Below are positions 1-5,600 of a DNA stretch of 7,360 nucleotides, one piece after another. How positions within the stretch are numbered: the stretch's first letter is position 1; every line of letters starts with the position of its first letter. Under the pieces are notes generated by a model, which saw only the letters and a program-made list of their open reading frames with translations, was not told the origin of the DNA and did no database searches. Position numbers and translations under genes: made by a program. This stretch comes from an uncultured Plesiomonas sp. (GTDB lineage: Bacteria; Pseudomonadota; Gammaproteobacteria; Enterobacterales; CAMTGL01), in the NCBI GenBank assembly GCA_947071955.1, contig CAMTGL010000103.1, positions 1-7,360 on the forward strand, in the 5' to 3' direction.

Positions 1-290
1 TCTCCGGTGGTTTATTGCTGGGTGTTGGTCGTCAGGCTGCGGCAGAGTATTCGTTTATTCTGGCTGTACCTATGATGCTGGGAGCCAGTGGTCTGGATCT
101 GCTGAAAAGCTGGAGTATTTTGAGCTTGTCTGATCTGCCAATGTTTGCGGTGGGTTTTATTACCGCATTTGTGGTGGCGATGATTGCCATTAAAACCTTC
201 CTTGCGGCGATTAAGCGGATCTCATTTGTGCCTTTTGCTATTTACCGCTTTATTTTGGCTGCAATGGTCTATTGGGTTGTTATCGGCTAA
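1..290 (+). CDS. uppP: Undecaprenyl-diphosphatase UppP/BacA, C-terminal part (5' end outside window)
   Basis: UppP is an inner-membrane enzyme that dephosphorylates undecaprenyl pyrophosphate to undecaprenyl phosphate. This recycles the lipid carrier for peptidoglycan and other envelope polymers and gives bacitracin resistance. Only the last 95 residues are present; the family is about 270 residues long. The reading frame is open from base 3, so the ATG-like starts inside the window are internal. The visible start SGGLLLGVGRQAAAEYSF is the segment just after the SRSGxT active-site motif of the family, which lies outside. Hydrophobic helices follow, with the characteristic AVGFITAFVVAMIAIKTF and the closing FAIYRFILAAMVYW. 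The resemblance to E. coli UppP is close over the whole segment. The gene converges on cca, and a bidirectional hairpin lies about 70 bases after its stop. Identification is firm; activity cannot be judged without the N-terminal half. Confidence 0.95.
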   Translation, partial: SGGLLLGVGRQAAAEYSFILAVPMMLGASGLDLLKSWSILSLSDLPMFAVGFITAFVVAMIAIKTFLAAIKRISFVPFAIYRFILAAMVYWVVIG

Positions 291-361
291 CGTTGGATTT
301 TGATGTTATCCCTAACACTCTAATTTTGTGATCTGTTTTTATGATCCCAAAAAAGAGAGAT

Positions 362-392
362 AAAAACAGCGGGTTTGATACCCGCTGTTTTT
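362..392. terminator. Bidirectional Rho-independent terminator between uppP and cca
   Basis: A perfect 13-base inverted repeat (AAAAACAGCGGGT at 362-374, its complement at 380-392) encloses a 5-base loop. The stem has a GC-rich core flanked by A on one side and T on the other, so it gives a stem followed by a U-run in either direction. On the minus strand the T-rich stretch continues past the stem (complement of 343-361). It sits 71 bases after the uppP stop and 57 bases after the cca stop, so it can end both convergent transcripts. Confidence 0.85.
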
Positions 393-400
393 GTCTTTGA

Positions 401-417
401 ACGCGATTGGATCGCGT
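401..417. repeat. Small inverted repeat downstream of cca
   Basis: ACGCGAT and ATCGCGT form a perfect 7-base stem around a 3-base loop, 8 bases from the terminator hairpin. No T-run follows in either direction, so it is not a terminator on its own. On the cca transcript it would form a second small hairpin just before the terminator. A role in 3'-end protection is only a guess. Confidence 0.4.
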
Positions 418-449
418 GTAAGACGGCGATAAGTGCCGAAATCTGCAGT

Positions 450-1685
450 TTACTGCACGGCCTGATACTGGCGTTTAAAATCGGCAATGGCAGTAATACG
501 TTGCTGGTGTAATTGTTCTTTGATTGCTGCGCCGCTAAAGCCTTGCGCAATGATCGGCTGTACGGCAATGGTGGCGGCTGCCTGATAAGCGGCGCGGACA
601 TAATCTGCTTGCGGATAGGGTTTTTCGGCAAAACCAGTCCGGCCACAAAAGTCGGCTTCGGTTGCCAGTAACGCAAATTCAAGACGTTCAGGTTTACGCC
701 AAACATCGAGTTTATCGAGCATATTTAGCAGGGTTTCAGGGCGCAACTCAAAGGCGGTGTGGATCAGGCCATGTACCTGTGCCACTAGTATGGCGATATC
801 ACGCAGATGATTGGGGATTTTCAACCGCGTGCAAAATGCCCGAATGACCGGTACGCCTTTTTCGCCATGCCCGTGATGGCTTGGCCAGCAGTGTGGCGGA
901 GTCAACGCTTTGCCAAAGTCATGGCACAGGGCAGCAAAACGGACATCCAGACTCGGGCTTAAACGGGCCGCTTGCTGCAGCGTCAGCATGACGTGCACAC
1001 CACTGTCGATTTCAGGATGCCATTTTTCGGGGGCGGGAACGCCAAACAAGGCATCAAATTCGGGGAACAGGCAGGCGAGCGCGCCGCAATCCCGCAGGGT
1101 CTGAAAATAGACCTGTGGGGCGGGGCTGTTCAGGGCTTTTTCGGTCTCTTTCCAGACACGCTCTGGTGTCAGATGATTTAACTCACCCGCAGCCACCATA
1201 GTACGCATTAACTGTTGCGTTTCGGGGGCGATTTGAAAGCCAAAATCGGCAAAGCGTGCGGCAAAGCGAGCAATACGCAACACCCGTAGCGGATCTTCGC
1301 TGAATGCTGGTGAAATATGGCGTAACAGGCGCTGTGTGAGATCGCGCTGGCCGTTATAGGGGTCAATCAGTGTACCATCACTGTGCTGCGCAATGGCGTT
1401 GATAGTGAGGTCTCGCCGGATCAAATCTTGCTCTAGCGTCACATCAGGGGCGGCATGGCAGACAAAACCGGTATAGCCGAGTCCCTGCTTACGTTCGGTA
1501 CGTGCCAATGCGTACTCTTCGCGGCTTTGCGGATGTAAAAAGACTGGAAAGTCTTTGCCGACCTGCTGATAGCCCTTGGCCAGCATATCTTCCGGCGTTG
1601 AGCCGACTACCACCCAATCCCGCTCGTGGATAGGTAAACCGAGTAATTGATCACGCACTGCACCACCGACCAGATAGACTTGCAC
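450..1685 (-). CDS. cca: Multifunctional CCA protein: tRNA nucleotidyltransferase with HD phosphohydrolase domain
   Basis: Cca adds or repairs the 3'-terminal CCA of tRNAs using CTP and ATP without a nucleic acid template; the HD-domain form also has 2',3'-cyclic phosphodiesterase, 2'-nucleotidase and phosphatase activities. The 411-residue product matches the E. coli protein (412) end to end. The class II nucleotidyltransferase head shows GGAVRD (7-12), the metal-binding pair E21/D23, RRDLTINA (90-97) and the EDPLRVLRIARFAAR element, with R137 and R140 for nucleotide recognition. The HD domain has LCHDFGK with H255/D256 and an HHGHG stretch near 270. The start is GTG at 1683-1685, chosen because the MQVYLVGGAVRD beginning matches the family exactly and a GAAGGA ribosome site lies just upstream. 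The gene is monocistronic by position: divergent from exeA and convergent with uppP. E21 replaces the aspartate of E. coli, a conservative change I recall in other family members. Confidence 0.97.
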   Translation of the reverse strand: MQVYLVGGAVRDQLLGLPIHERDWVVVGSTPEDMLAKGYQQVGKDFPVFLHPQSREEYALARTERKQGLGYTGFVCHAAPDVTLEQDLIRRDLTINAIAQHSDGTLIDPYNGQRDLTQRLLRHISPAFSEDPLRVLRIARFAARFADFGFQIAPETQQLMRTMVAAGELNHLTPERVWKETEKALNSPAPQVYFQTLRDCGALACLFPEFDALFGVPAPEKWHPEIDSGVHVMLTLQQAARLSPSLDVRFAALCHDFGKALTPPHCWPSHHGHGEKGVPVIRAFCTRLKIPNHLRDIAILVAQVHGLIHTAFELRPETLLNMLDKLDVWRKPERLEFALLATEADFCGRTGFAEKPYPQADYVRAAYQAAATIAVQPIIAQGFSGAAIKEQLHQQRITAIADFKRQYQAVQ

Positions 1686-1691
1686 CCTGTA

Positions 1692-1697
1692 TCCTTC
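1692..1697 (-). promoter_or_regulatory. Ribosome binding site of cca (supports GTG start)
   Basis: GAAGGA on the minus strand ends 6 bases before the GTG at 1685-1683. This good spacing supports GTG as the real start of cca rather than any internal ATG. Confidence 0.75.
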
Positions 1698-1716
1698 TTT
1701 TTTGACTATTTTTGCC

Positions 1717-1722
1717 AGTATA
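1717..1722 (-). promoter_or_regulatory. Possible -10 element for cca
   Basis: TATACT on the minus strand, five of six matches to the sigma-70 -10 consensus, lies about 30 bases before the cca start codon and would give a leader of about 25 bases. No good -35 box stands 16-18 bases further upstream, so the call is tentative. Confidence 0.35.
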
Positions 1723-1800
1723 GCTGATCAGGCTGCAAACATAATCGGTAGTACTGATACAGTAAACAGAACATAACGGCATTATTTGGTAAGGATATCG

Positions 1801-1819
1801 GCTAAAACGGCTATTTAGC
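1801..1819. repeat. Inverted repeat GCTAAA-N7-TTTAGC in the cca/exeA divergent intergenic region
   Basis: GCTAAA (1801-1806) and TTTAGC (1814-1819) are perfect reverse complements separated by 7 bases, roughly midway between the divergent starts of cca and exeA. This could be a regulator half-site pair, but a 6-base match can arise by chance and I do not recognise it as a known operator. I see no strong sigma-70 promoter for exeA in the rest of this 263-base region. Confidence 0.25.
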
Positions 1820-1939
1820 GGTAACATCTGGGGTAGGGCCTGCCGTTAAATATGACAGTTCAATGGTGTGTGACTTTCGTACAAAGGTAATGCAAACTGG
1901 CTTTCTCTGCGGGCTAATATGTGCCTGCCCACTGTGATT

Positions 1940-1944
1940 GGAGA
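1940..1944 (+). promoter_or_regulatory. Ribosome binding site of exeA (decides the start)
   Basis: GGAGA lies 4 bases before the ATG at 1949. The in-frame ATG at 1919 lacks such a site, and its ten extra residues (MCLPTVIGES) do not resemble the family N-terminus, so 1949 is taken as the start. Confidence 0.8.
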
Positions 1945-1948
1945 ATCA

Positions 1949-3691
1949 ATGTATCAAGCTTTTTTCGGGTTAACGGCTACACCATTTTCAATTGTACCTG
2001 ATCCGCGTTTTCTGTTTTTAAGTAACAGACACCGTGAGGCACTGGTGCATTTGTTTTATGGTCTGCGTGATGGCGGCGGCTTCGTGCTGCTGACCGGTGA
2101 AGTGGGAACGGGGAAAACGACCGTTTCACGCGCCATGCTCGAAAAAGTAGACAGTCAGTTTCAACTGGCGACAATCCTCAACCCGATGCTGGATGCTCGA
2201 GAGTTGTTAGCCGTTATTTGTGATGAGCTGGGGCTGAATACTGCAGCGCCACAGGGTGGGCCACAGGCCAGTTTAAAACAGCTTTCGGATACCCTGCATC
2301 AGCATCTGCTACACAATCATGCGCAGGGGCGAAAAACCATTTTATTGATTGATGAAGCCCAGCATTTACAGCCACCGGTGCTTGAACAACTGCGTCTGCT
2401 GACCAACCTTGAGACGCATCAAACCAAGTTATTACAGGTAATTTTGATTGGTCAGCCGGAGCTGTTGCAGCGTTTGCAACAACCCGCGTTACGCCAATTA
2501 CTACAGCGGATCACTGCCCGTTATCATCTGTTGCCGCTGAGTTTGTCTGAGTTGACTGACTATGTGGCCTTTCGCCTAAAAACGGCCAGTTGTGAGCGAG
2601 CGCTATTTAGCTCCGCGGCGTTGCGGGCGCTGCATAAAGCCAGTGGCGGAGTGCCGCGGGTTGTTAATTTGCTGGCCGACCGTTGTTTGATGCTGGCATA
2701 TGCACAGGGTACTGCACAGGTGCAGATGCGTGATGTGCTTAATGCCGATCGCGAAATTCGGGGTGTGCAGCTAAGCAATTTTCCAGCCAGTAAAACCGTT
2801 GCGGCACGCTGGGCAATATGGCGCTGGCCGTTGCTGGGGTGTGGTTTGGGCTCTCTGCTCACCTATGGGCTGTATTTAGGCGCGCTCTTTTTGTGGCAGC
2901 CAGCTTGGTTAACAGGGCCAATATCTGTGGCAACTCCAGCAAAATCGGCTACGCAAAGCGCATCTGGTTTGGCGGCGAATGTGGCAGCGGCTGAGTCAAC
3001 CAGCGAGCCGTTGACTAAAGTGGCTGAGGAAGCCACAGTGACGGCTGTATCCCCCAAAAAAACGGCTTTACCGCTGTTGGCTGAGCCGTTAAAGCAGACG
3101 ATGATGCTGGCGCGTGAGCCTGAAAGTGCAATGGAAGCGCTCTACCGTGTGTGGGGGTATCAACTGCAAGATGCTCCGGCTGACTGTGCCGCGGCAGATA
3201 TTTTGGCGCTGCGCTGCTACAAAGGTACGACTACGCTGGCACGTTTAGAGAGCTTAAATCATCCGGCAATGCTGTTATTACGTGAAAATAATCAGGCGTA
3301 TTACGCCGTGTTGTACGCGCTTGAACCACAAGAGGCTGAACTACTGGTGGGCGATAAACGCTGGCGTGTTAGCCGTAGCTGGCTTGAGCAGCATTGGCTA
3401 GGGGAATTTACCCTGCTGTGGCAGCCGCAAGCGGCAGGTACATTTAAAGCTATCCGTCAGGGGGATAGTGGCGAGCCGGTGCAGAGGCTTGATGATCAAC
3501 TGGCGCTAATTTTAAAAATACCGCAGCGTAAAATGATCCGTTTTGATCGCCCACTGGCCGATAAAATTCAGCAATTTCAGACCCGTTTTGGCTTGAATGC
3601 CGATGGTATGGCCGGCCCGATGACGCTGATTGCGTTAAATGCGGCACTTGGCAATGCAGGGCCTAGGTTAACCGCCAAGGAGGCTGAGTGA
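1949..3691 (+). CDS. exeA: General secretion pathway protein A (ExeA/GspA): AAA ATPase with peptidoglycan-binding domain
   Basis: ExeA forms an inner-membrane complex with ExeB that uses ATP and binds peptidoglycan to help the type II secretion secretin (ExeD/GspD) assemble in the outer membrane. The 580-residue product opens with MYQAFFGLTATPFSI, typical of GspA. The cytoplasmic AAA+ module (about 1-275) has Walker A GEVGTGKTT (50-58), Walker B LLIDEAQHL with D135/E136, a sensor region near ILIGQPEL and GGVPR (233-237). One transmembrane helix spans about 294-316. An Ala/Thr/Ser-rich periplasmic linker (about 318-390) follows, then a C39-peptidase-like domain (about 395-497) and a PG_binding_1 domain (501-570, with RQGDSGEPVQRL and LNADGMAGPMTLIALN). 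The C39-like part keeps C413 but has tyrosine (Y452) where the catalytic histidine would be expected, so it is probably not a protease; that alignment is my inference. The gene overlaps exeB by one base. The remaining secretion genes are not in this window. Confidence 0.95.
   Translation: MYQAFFGLTATPFSIVPDPRFLFLSNRHREALVHLFYGLRDGGGFVLLTGEVGTGKTTVSRAMLEKVDSQFQLATILNPMLDARELLAVICDELGLNTAAPQGGPQASLKQLSDTLHQHLLHNHAQGRKTILLIDEAQHLQPPVLEQLRLLTNLETHQTKLLQVILIGQPELLQRLQQPALRQLLQRITARYHLLPLSLSELTDYVAFRLKTASCERALFSSAALRALHKASGGVPRVVNLLADRCLMLAYAQGTAQVQMRDVLNADREIRGVQLSNFPASKTVAARWAIWRWPLLGCGLGSLLTYGLYLGALFLWQPAWLTGPISVATPAKSATQSASGLAANVAAAESTSEPLTKVAEEATVTAVSPKKTALPLLAEPLKQTMMLAREPESAMEALYRVWGYQLQDAPADCAAADILALRCYKGTTTLARLESLNHPAMLLLRENNQAYYAVLYALEPQEAELLVGDKRWRVSRSWLEQHWLGEFTLLWQPQAAGTFKAIRQGDSGEPVQRLDDQLALILKIPQRKMIRFDRPLADKIQQFQTRFGLNADGMAGPMTLIALNAALGNAGPRLTAKEAE
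3677..3683 (+). promoter_or_regulatory. Ribosome binding site of exeB inside the end of exeA
   Basis: AAGGAGG, a full Shine-Dalgarno match, lies within the last codons of exeA and 7 bases before the ATG at 3691. The spacing favours this ATG over the GTG at 3688, which would be only 4 bases away. Confidence 0.85.
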
Positions 3692-4692
3692 TGTCGAGCA
3701 TACTTGAAGCGCTGCGCCGCTCTGAGCGTGAACGTCAGCAACGTGATGGTAAAGATCCAGCCTCACTGATTGCTTCTCATTTGGCTGATACCGCTATGCC
3801 CGTGTTGTCTCAGCCGCTTTCGATGCGTCAACGTACTGTGCTGGTATGCACAGGCTTAGTGGCTGGTGTGGTTTGTACTGCGGGCGTTCTGCTGTGGTGG
3901 CATAGCCATACACCGGTGGTTCAACGTCCTGCGGAGCGTTTGGCTGAACCTACCGTTGCCGTGGCGGCGATGAGTGATGCTCTAGCACCAGCGGATCCGC
4001 TGTTGATTGACGGGCGAGAGGTTTTACCGCTGCCACGGCTAGATACCGAGAGTGTCAATTTGGCCGAGCTAAGTCAGGCCGCCACAATAGCCGAAGCGGG
4101 AAATCAGCCACTCACAGCGCCATGGCTGGATGATGCCATTTCACCGGACGATATTTTACCCACCCCACCGCTACCGACTGATCCGGTGCGTAAACCGCTG
4201 GCTAGTGGCAGTAATACAAGTAACAGTAATATTGGCGCTCGTGTACAGCCTAGCAGCCGACAGCAGCTTGGCGCGGCGGCGGCAATGAGAACCGATAAAC
4301 TGGATTTAAGTGGGGTGTCACCCGAGCTGGCTCTGGCTTTTCGCAGTGCGTTAGATGCAGACAGTGCCAGTAATGGTGTTGGCAATCGCACGCGTTTACA
4401 GCCTCTGCCTTCCTCACCGAAAGCAAATGTGGCGACAACAAATACCCCACTGCTGCCAAACTTGACGGATTTACCGGCAGCCAGCAGAAAGATGATCCCG
4501 ACGTTGCGTTTTCAGGTGCATAACTTTGTGTCTGATCCTAAAAAGCGCTGGGTGAAATTTAACGGGAATGTCTATCGTGAGGGCGCTAAATTGGCTGACT
4601 CAGTGGTCTTAAAACGCATTGAGGCTGGGCAGGTGGTGCTATCGGTTCGCGGAAAAGAAGCAACACTCAGTGCATTGCAGGATTGGATTTAA
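3691..4692 (+). CDS. exeB: General secretion pathway protein B (ExeB/GspB)
   Basis: ExeB is the bitopic inner-membrane partner of ExeA; together they support insertion of the type II secretion secretin through peptidoglycan. The product (333 residues) starts with the family signature MSSILEALRRSERERQ, a short cytoplasmic tail. A transmembrane helix follows at about 49-70 (ending LLWW), then a long periplasmic Pro/Ala/Ser-rich stretch (about 72-250) containing a Ser/Asn patch near 172-180 and a likely helix around LDLSGVSPELALAF (204-217). The C-terminal GspB domain (about 255-333) shows LRFQVHNF, SDPKKRWVKFNG and YREGAKL, matching the conserved pattern of the family. ATG at 3691 is chosen from the AAGGAGG site; it shares its first base with the TGA of exeA, implying coupled translation. 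At about 35 kDa it exceeds the roughly 25 kDa reported for Aeromonas ExeB, the difference lying in the linker. Confidence 0.92.
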   Translation: MSSILEALRRSERERQQRDGKDPASLIASHLADTAMPVLSQPLSMRQRTVLVCTGLVAGVVCTAGVLLWWHSHTPVVQRPAERLAEPTVAVAAMSDALAPADPLLIDGREVLPLPRLDTESVNLAELSQAATIAEAGNQPLTAPWLDDAISPDDILPTPPLPTDPVRKPLASGSNTSNSNIGARVQPSSRQQLGAAAAMRTDKLDLSGVSPELALAFRSALDADSASNGVGNRTRLQPLPSSPKANVATTNTPLLPNLTDLPAASRKMIPTLRFQVHNFVSDPKKRWVKFNGNVYREGAKLADSVVLKRIEAGQVVLSVRGKEATLSALQDWI

Positions 4693-4748
4693 GCCATCAG
4701 AAGAGCTGGTGTGGGTGGCAATGACGAGACGTGTGTATGCGCCACTGA

Positions 4749-4801
4749 GAAAAAGACCGGAGAGCATGTGCGTTACGCACGTGAATCTGCCGGTCTTTTT
4801 C
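4749..4801. terminator. Long bidirectional terminator hairpin between exeB and ygiM
   Basis: GAAAAAGACCGG (4749-4760) pairs perfectly with its complement at 4790-4801. Inside, CATGTGCG (4765-4772) pairs with CGCACGTG (4776-4783) around a TTA loop with one U-G pair, and AGA/TCT can bridge the two stems with small bulges. The U-run occurs on either strand. It lies about 60 bases after the exeB stop and 49 bases past the ygiM stop, so it serves both convergent transcripts. Confidence 0.85.
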
Positions 4802-4849
4802 ATTACAGCGTAGATTTTATCACCACGTTGGGTTAATGATTATTCCAGA

Positions 4850-5470
4850 TTATCGCATCCAGCGATCTTTGCGTCGGCGTGTCGGCATAATGCTTGGTAA
4901 GACCAAACCAATGAGCAGACCAATACCGGCAACACCACCGCCGTAGATAAACCAGCGCATCAGGATCTCGCGCTTTTCACCATTGAGTTGGCTACTGAGC
5001 AGTTGCACTTTATCCTGCGTATTTTTCAATTCGCTTTTCAGGCGGTTATTCTCATCTTGCAGAGTGCTCAGTTCAGAGTCACTGCTGCTGACTTTGCGCT
5101 GCATCTCTTTGGTGCGTTCTTGCCAGCTAGTGTCAATGGTTGTGAGTTTTTCACTCAGGGTTTTTACCTGTGCTTCAAGTTCTGGCACACGGGTTCGCAA
5201 ACTGGGCTGGGTGCTTAACTGATTGGCCGGTAACCAAACCTGACGCCCTTTACTGTCAGTCACCTGCGCATAACCCGCTTGTGCGTTCGATGCGTTGAGT
5301 GTCACCGGCTCACCGGCATTGAGTGTGCCAACAATACGGTACTGATTACCGGGGCCTGAGTGCACGTAAGTTTGCAGCTCATCGGAGATATAACGTGTTT
5401 CTGAAGCCTGTGTGCTGAACGTGCAAGCGGCCAGCAGCAGAGCGGCAATGTTTGTGCTTAGTTTGGACAT
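4850..5470 (-). CDS. ygiM: YgiM family (TIGR04211) SH3b-domain membrane protein
   Basis: The 206-residue product matches E. coli YgiM (also 206) from end to end, including ETRYISDEL near the start, the SGPGNQYRIVGT segment and the closing RKDRWM. It has an N-terminal export signal (about 1-22, possible cleavage after TQA), a periplasmic bacterial SH3 domain (about 25-87), a predicted coiled coil (about 95-168, rich in Leu, Glu, Lys and Gln) and a C-terminal transmembrane helix (about 173-195) with a basic cytoplasmic tail. SH3b domains often bind peptidoglycan, so an envelope role is plausible, but the biochemical function is not established to my knowledge. LAAC at 13-16 also fits a lipoprotein signal, which the E. 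coli protein as I recall it lacks. ygiM adjoins cca in E. coli; here exeAB lies between them. The start is ATG with no clear Shine-Dalgarno sequence before it. Confidence 0.92.
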   Translation of the reverse strand: MSKLSTNIAALLLAACTFSTQASETRYISDELQTYVHSGPGNQYRIVGTLNAGEPVTLNASNAQAGYAQVTDSKGRQVWLPANQLSTQPSLRTRVPELEAQVKTLSEKLTTIDTSWQERTKEMQRKVSSSDSELSTLQDENNRLKSELKNTQDKVQLLSSQLNGEKREILMRWFIYGGGVAGIGLLIGLVLPSIMPTRRRKDRWMR

Positions 5471-5504
5471 AAGGTCAAATTTTGTGCGTGTTCAAGATGG
5501 GGGA

Positions 5505-5533
5505 ATAGTAGAAGGTTTGCGGGAGTGAAGCAA
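5505..5533 (-). promoter_or_regulatory. Possible sigma-70 promoter of ygiM
   Basis: On the minus strand TTGCTT (5533-5528) and TACTAT (5510-5505) are separated by exactly 17 bases. The boxes match the consensus in three and four of six positions, and the -10 would lie 34 bases before the ygiM ATG. The spacing is ideal but the boxes are weak. Confidence 0.35.
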
Positions 5534-5536
5534 ATC

Positions 5537-5563
5537 GGTGGTGCGCCAGTTTGACGCACCACC
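5537..5563. terminator. GC-rich hairpin between pit and ygiM, possible weak terminator
   Basis: GGTGGTGCG (5537-5545) and CGCACCACC (5555-5563) form a perfect 9-base stem, extendable by a C-G and a U-G pair in the minus-strand transcript. It lies 37 bases past the pit stop. No uninterrupted U-run follows on the minus strand (it reads GATTTGCTTC), so it is either an inefficient terminator or an mRNA 3'-end hairpin. It stands just upstream of the putative ygiM promoter. Confidence 0.5.
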
Positions 5564-5600
5564 CAGTAGCACTGTTATCTTTCGGACTCTTTTTCGGCGA

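Noticed and set aside
444..457. Palindrome TGCAGT-TT-ACTGCA overlapping the cca stop codon
   Set aside because: Only a 6-base stem with a 2-base loop, partly coding, with no U-run. The stronger hairpin at 362-392 already explains termination.
320..706. Open frame of 128 codons on the - strand overlapping the end of cca
   Set aside because: It overlaps the conserved cca frame and crosses the terminator hairpin. The translation is low in recognisable features and has no ribosome site.
1919..1948. Ten-residue N-terminal extension of ExeA from the ATG at 1919
   Set aside because: GspA proteins begin at MYxxFFGL, and the GGAGA site fits the ATG at 1949. The extension does not resemble the family.
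4104..4459. Two open frames on the - strand opposite exeB
   Set aside because: They are shadows in the low-complexity Pro/Ala/Ser-coding linker. There is no ribosome site or recognisable domain, and the exeB frame is supported at both ends by conserved sequence.
4983..5222. Two open frames on the + strand opposite ygiM
   Set aside because: They are antisense to the coiled-coil coding part of ygiM, which matches E. coli YgiM over its full length. The translations look like non-protein Ser/Leu/Cys-rich shadows.
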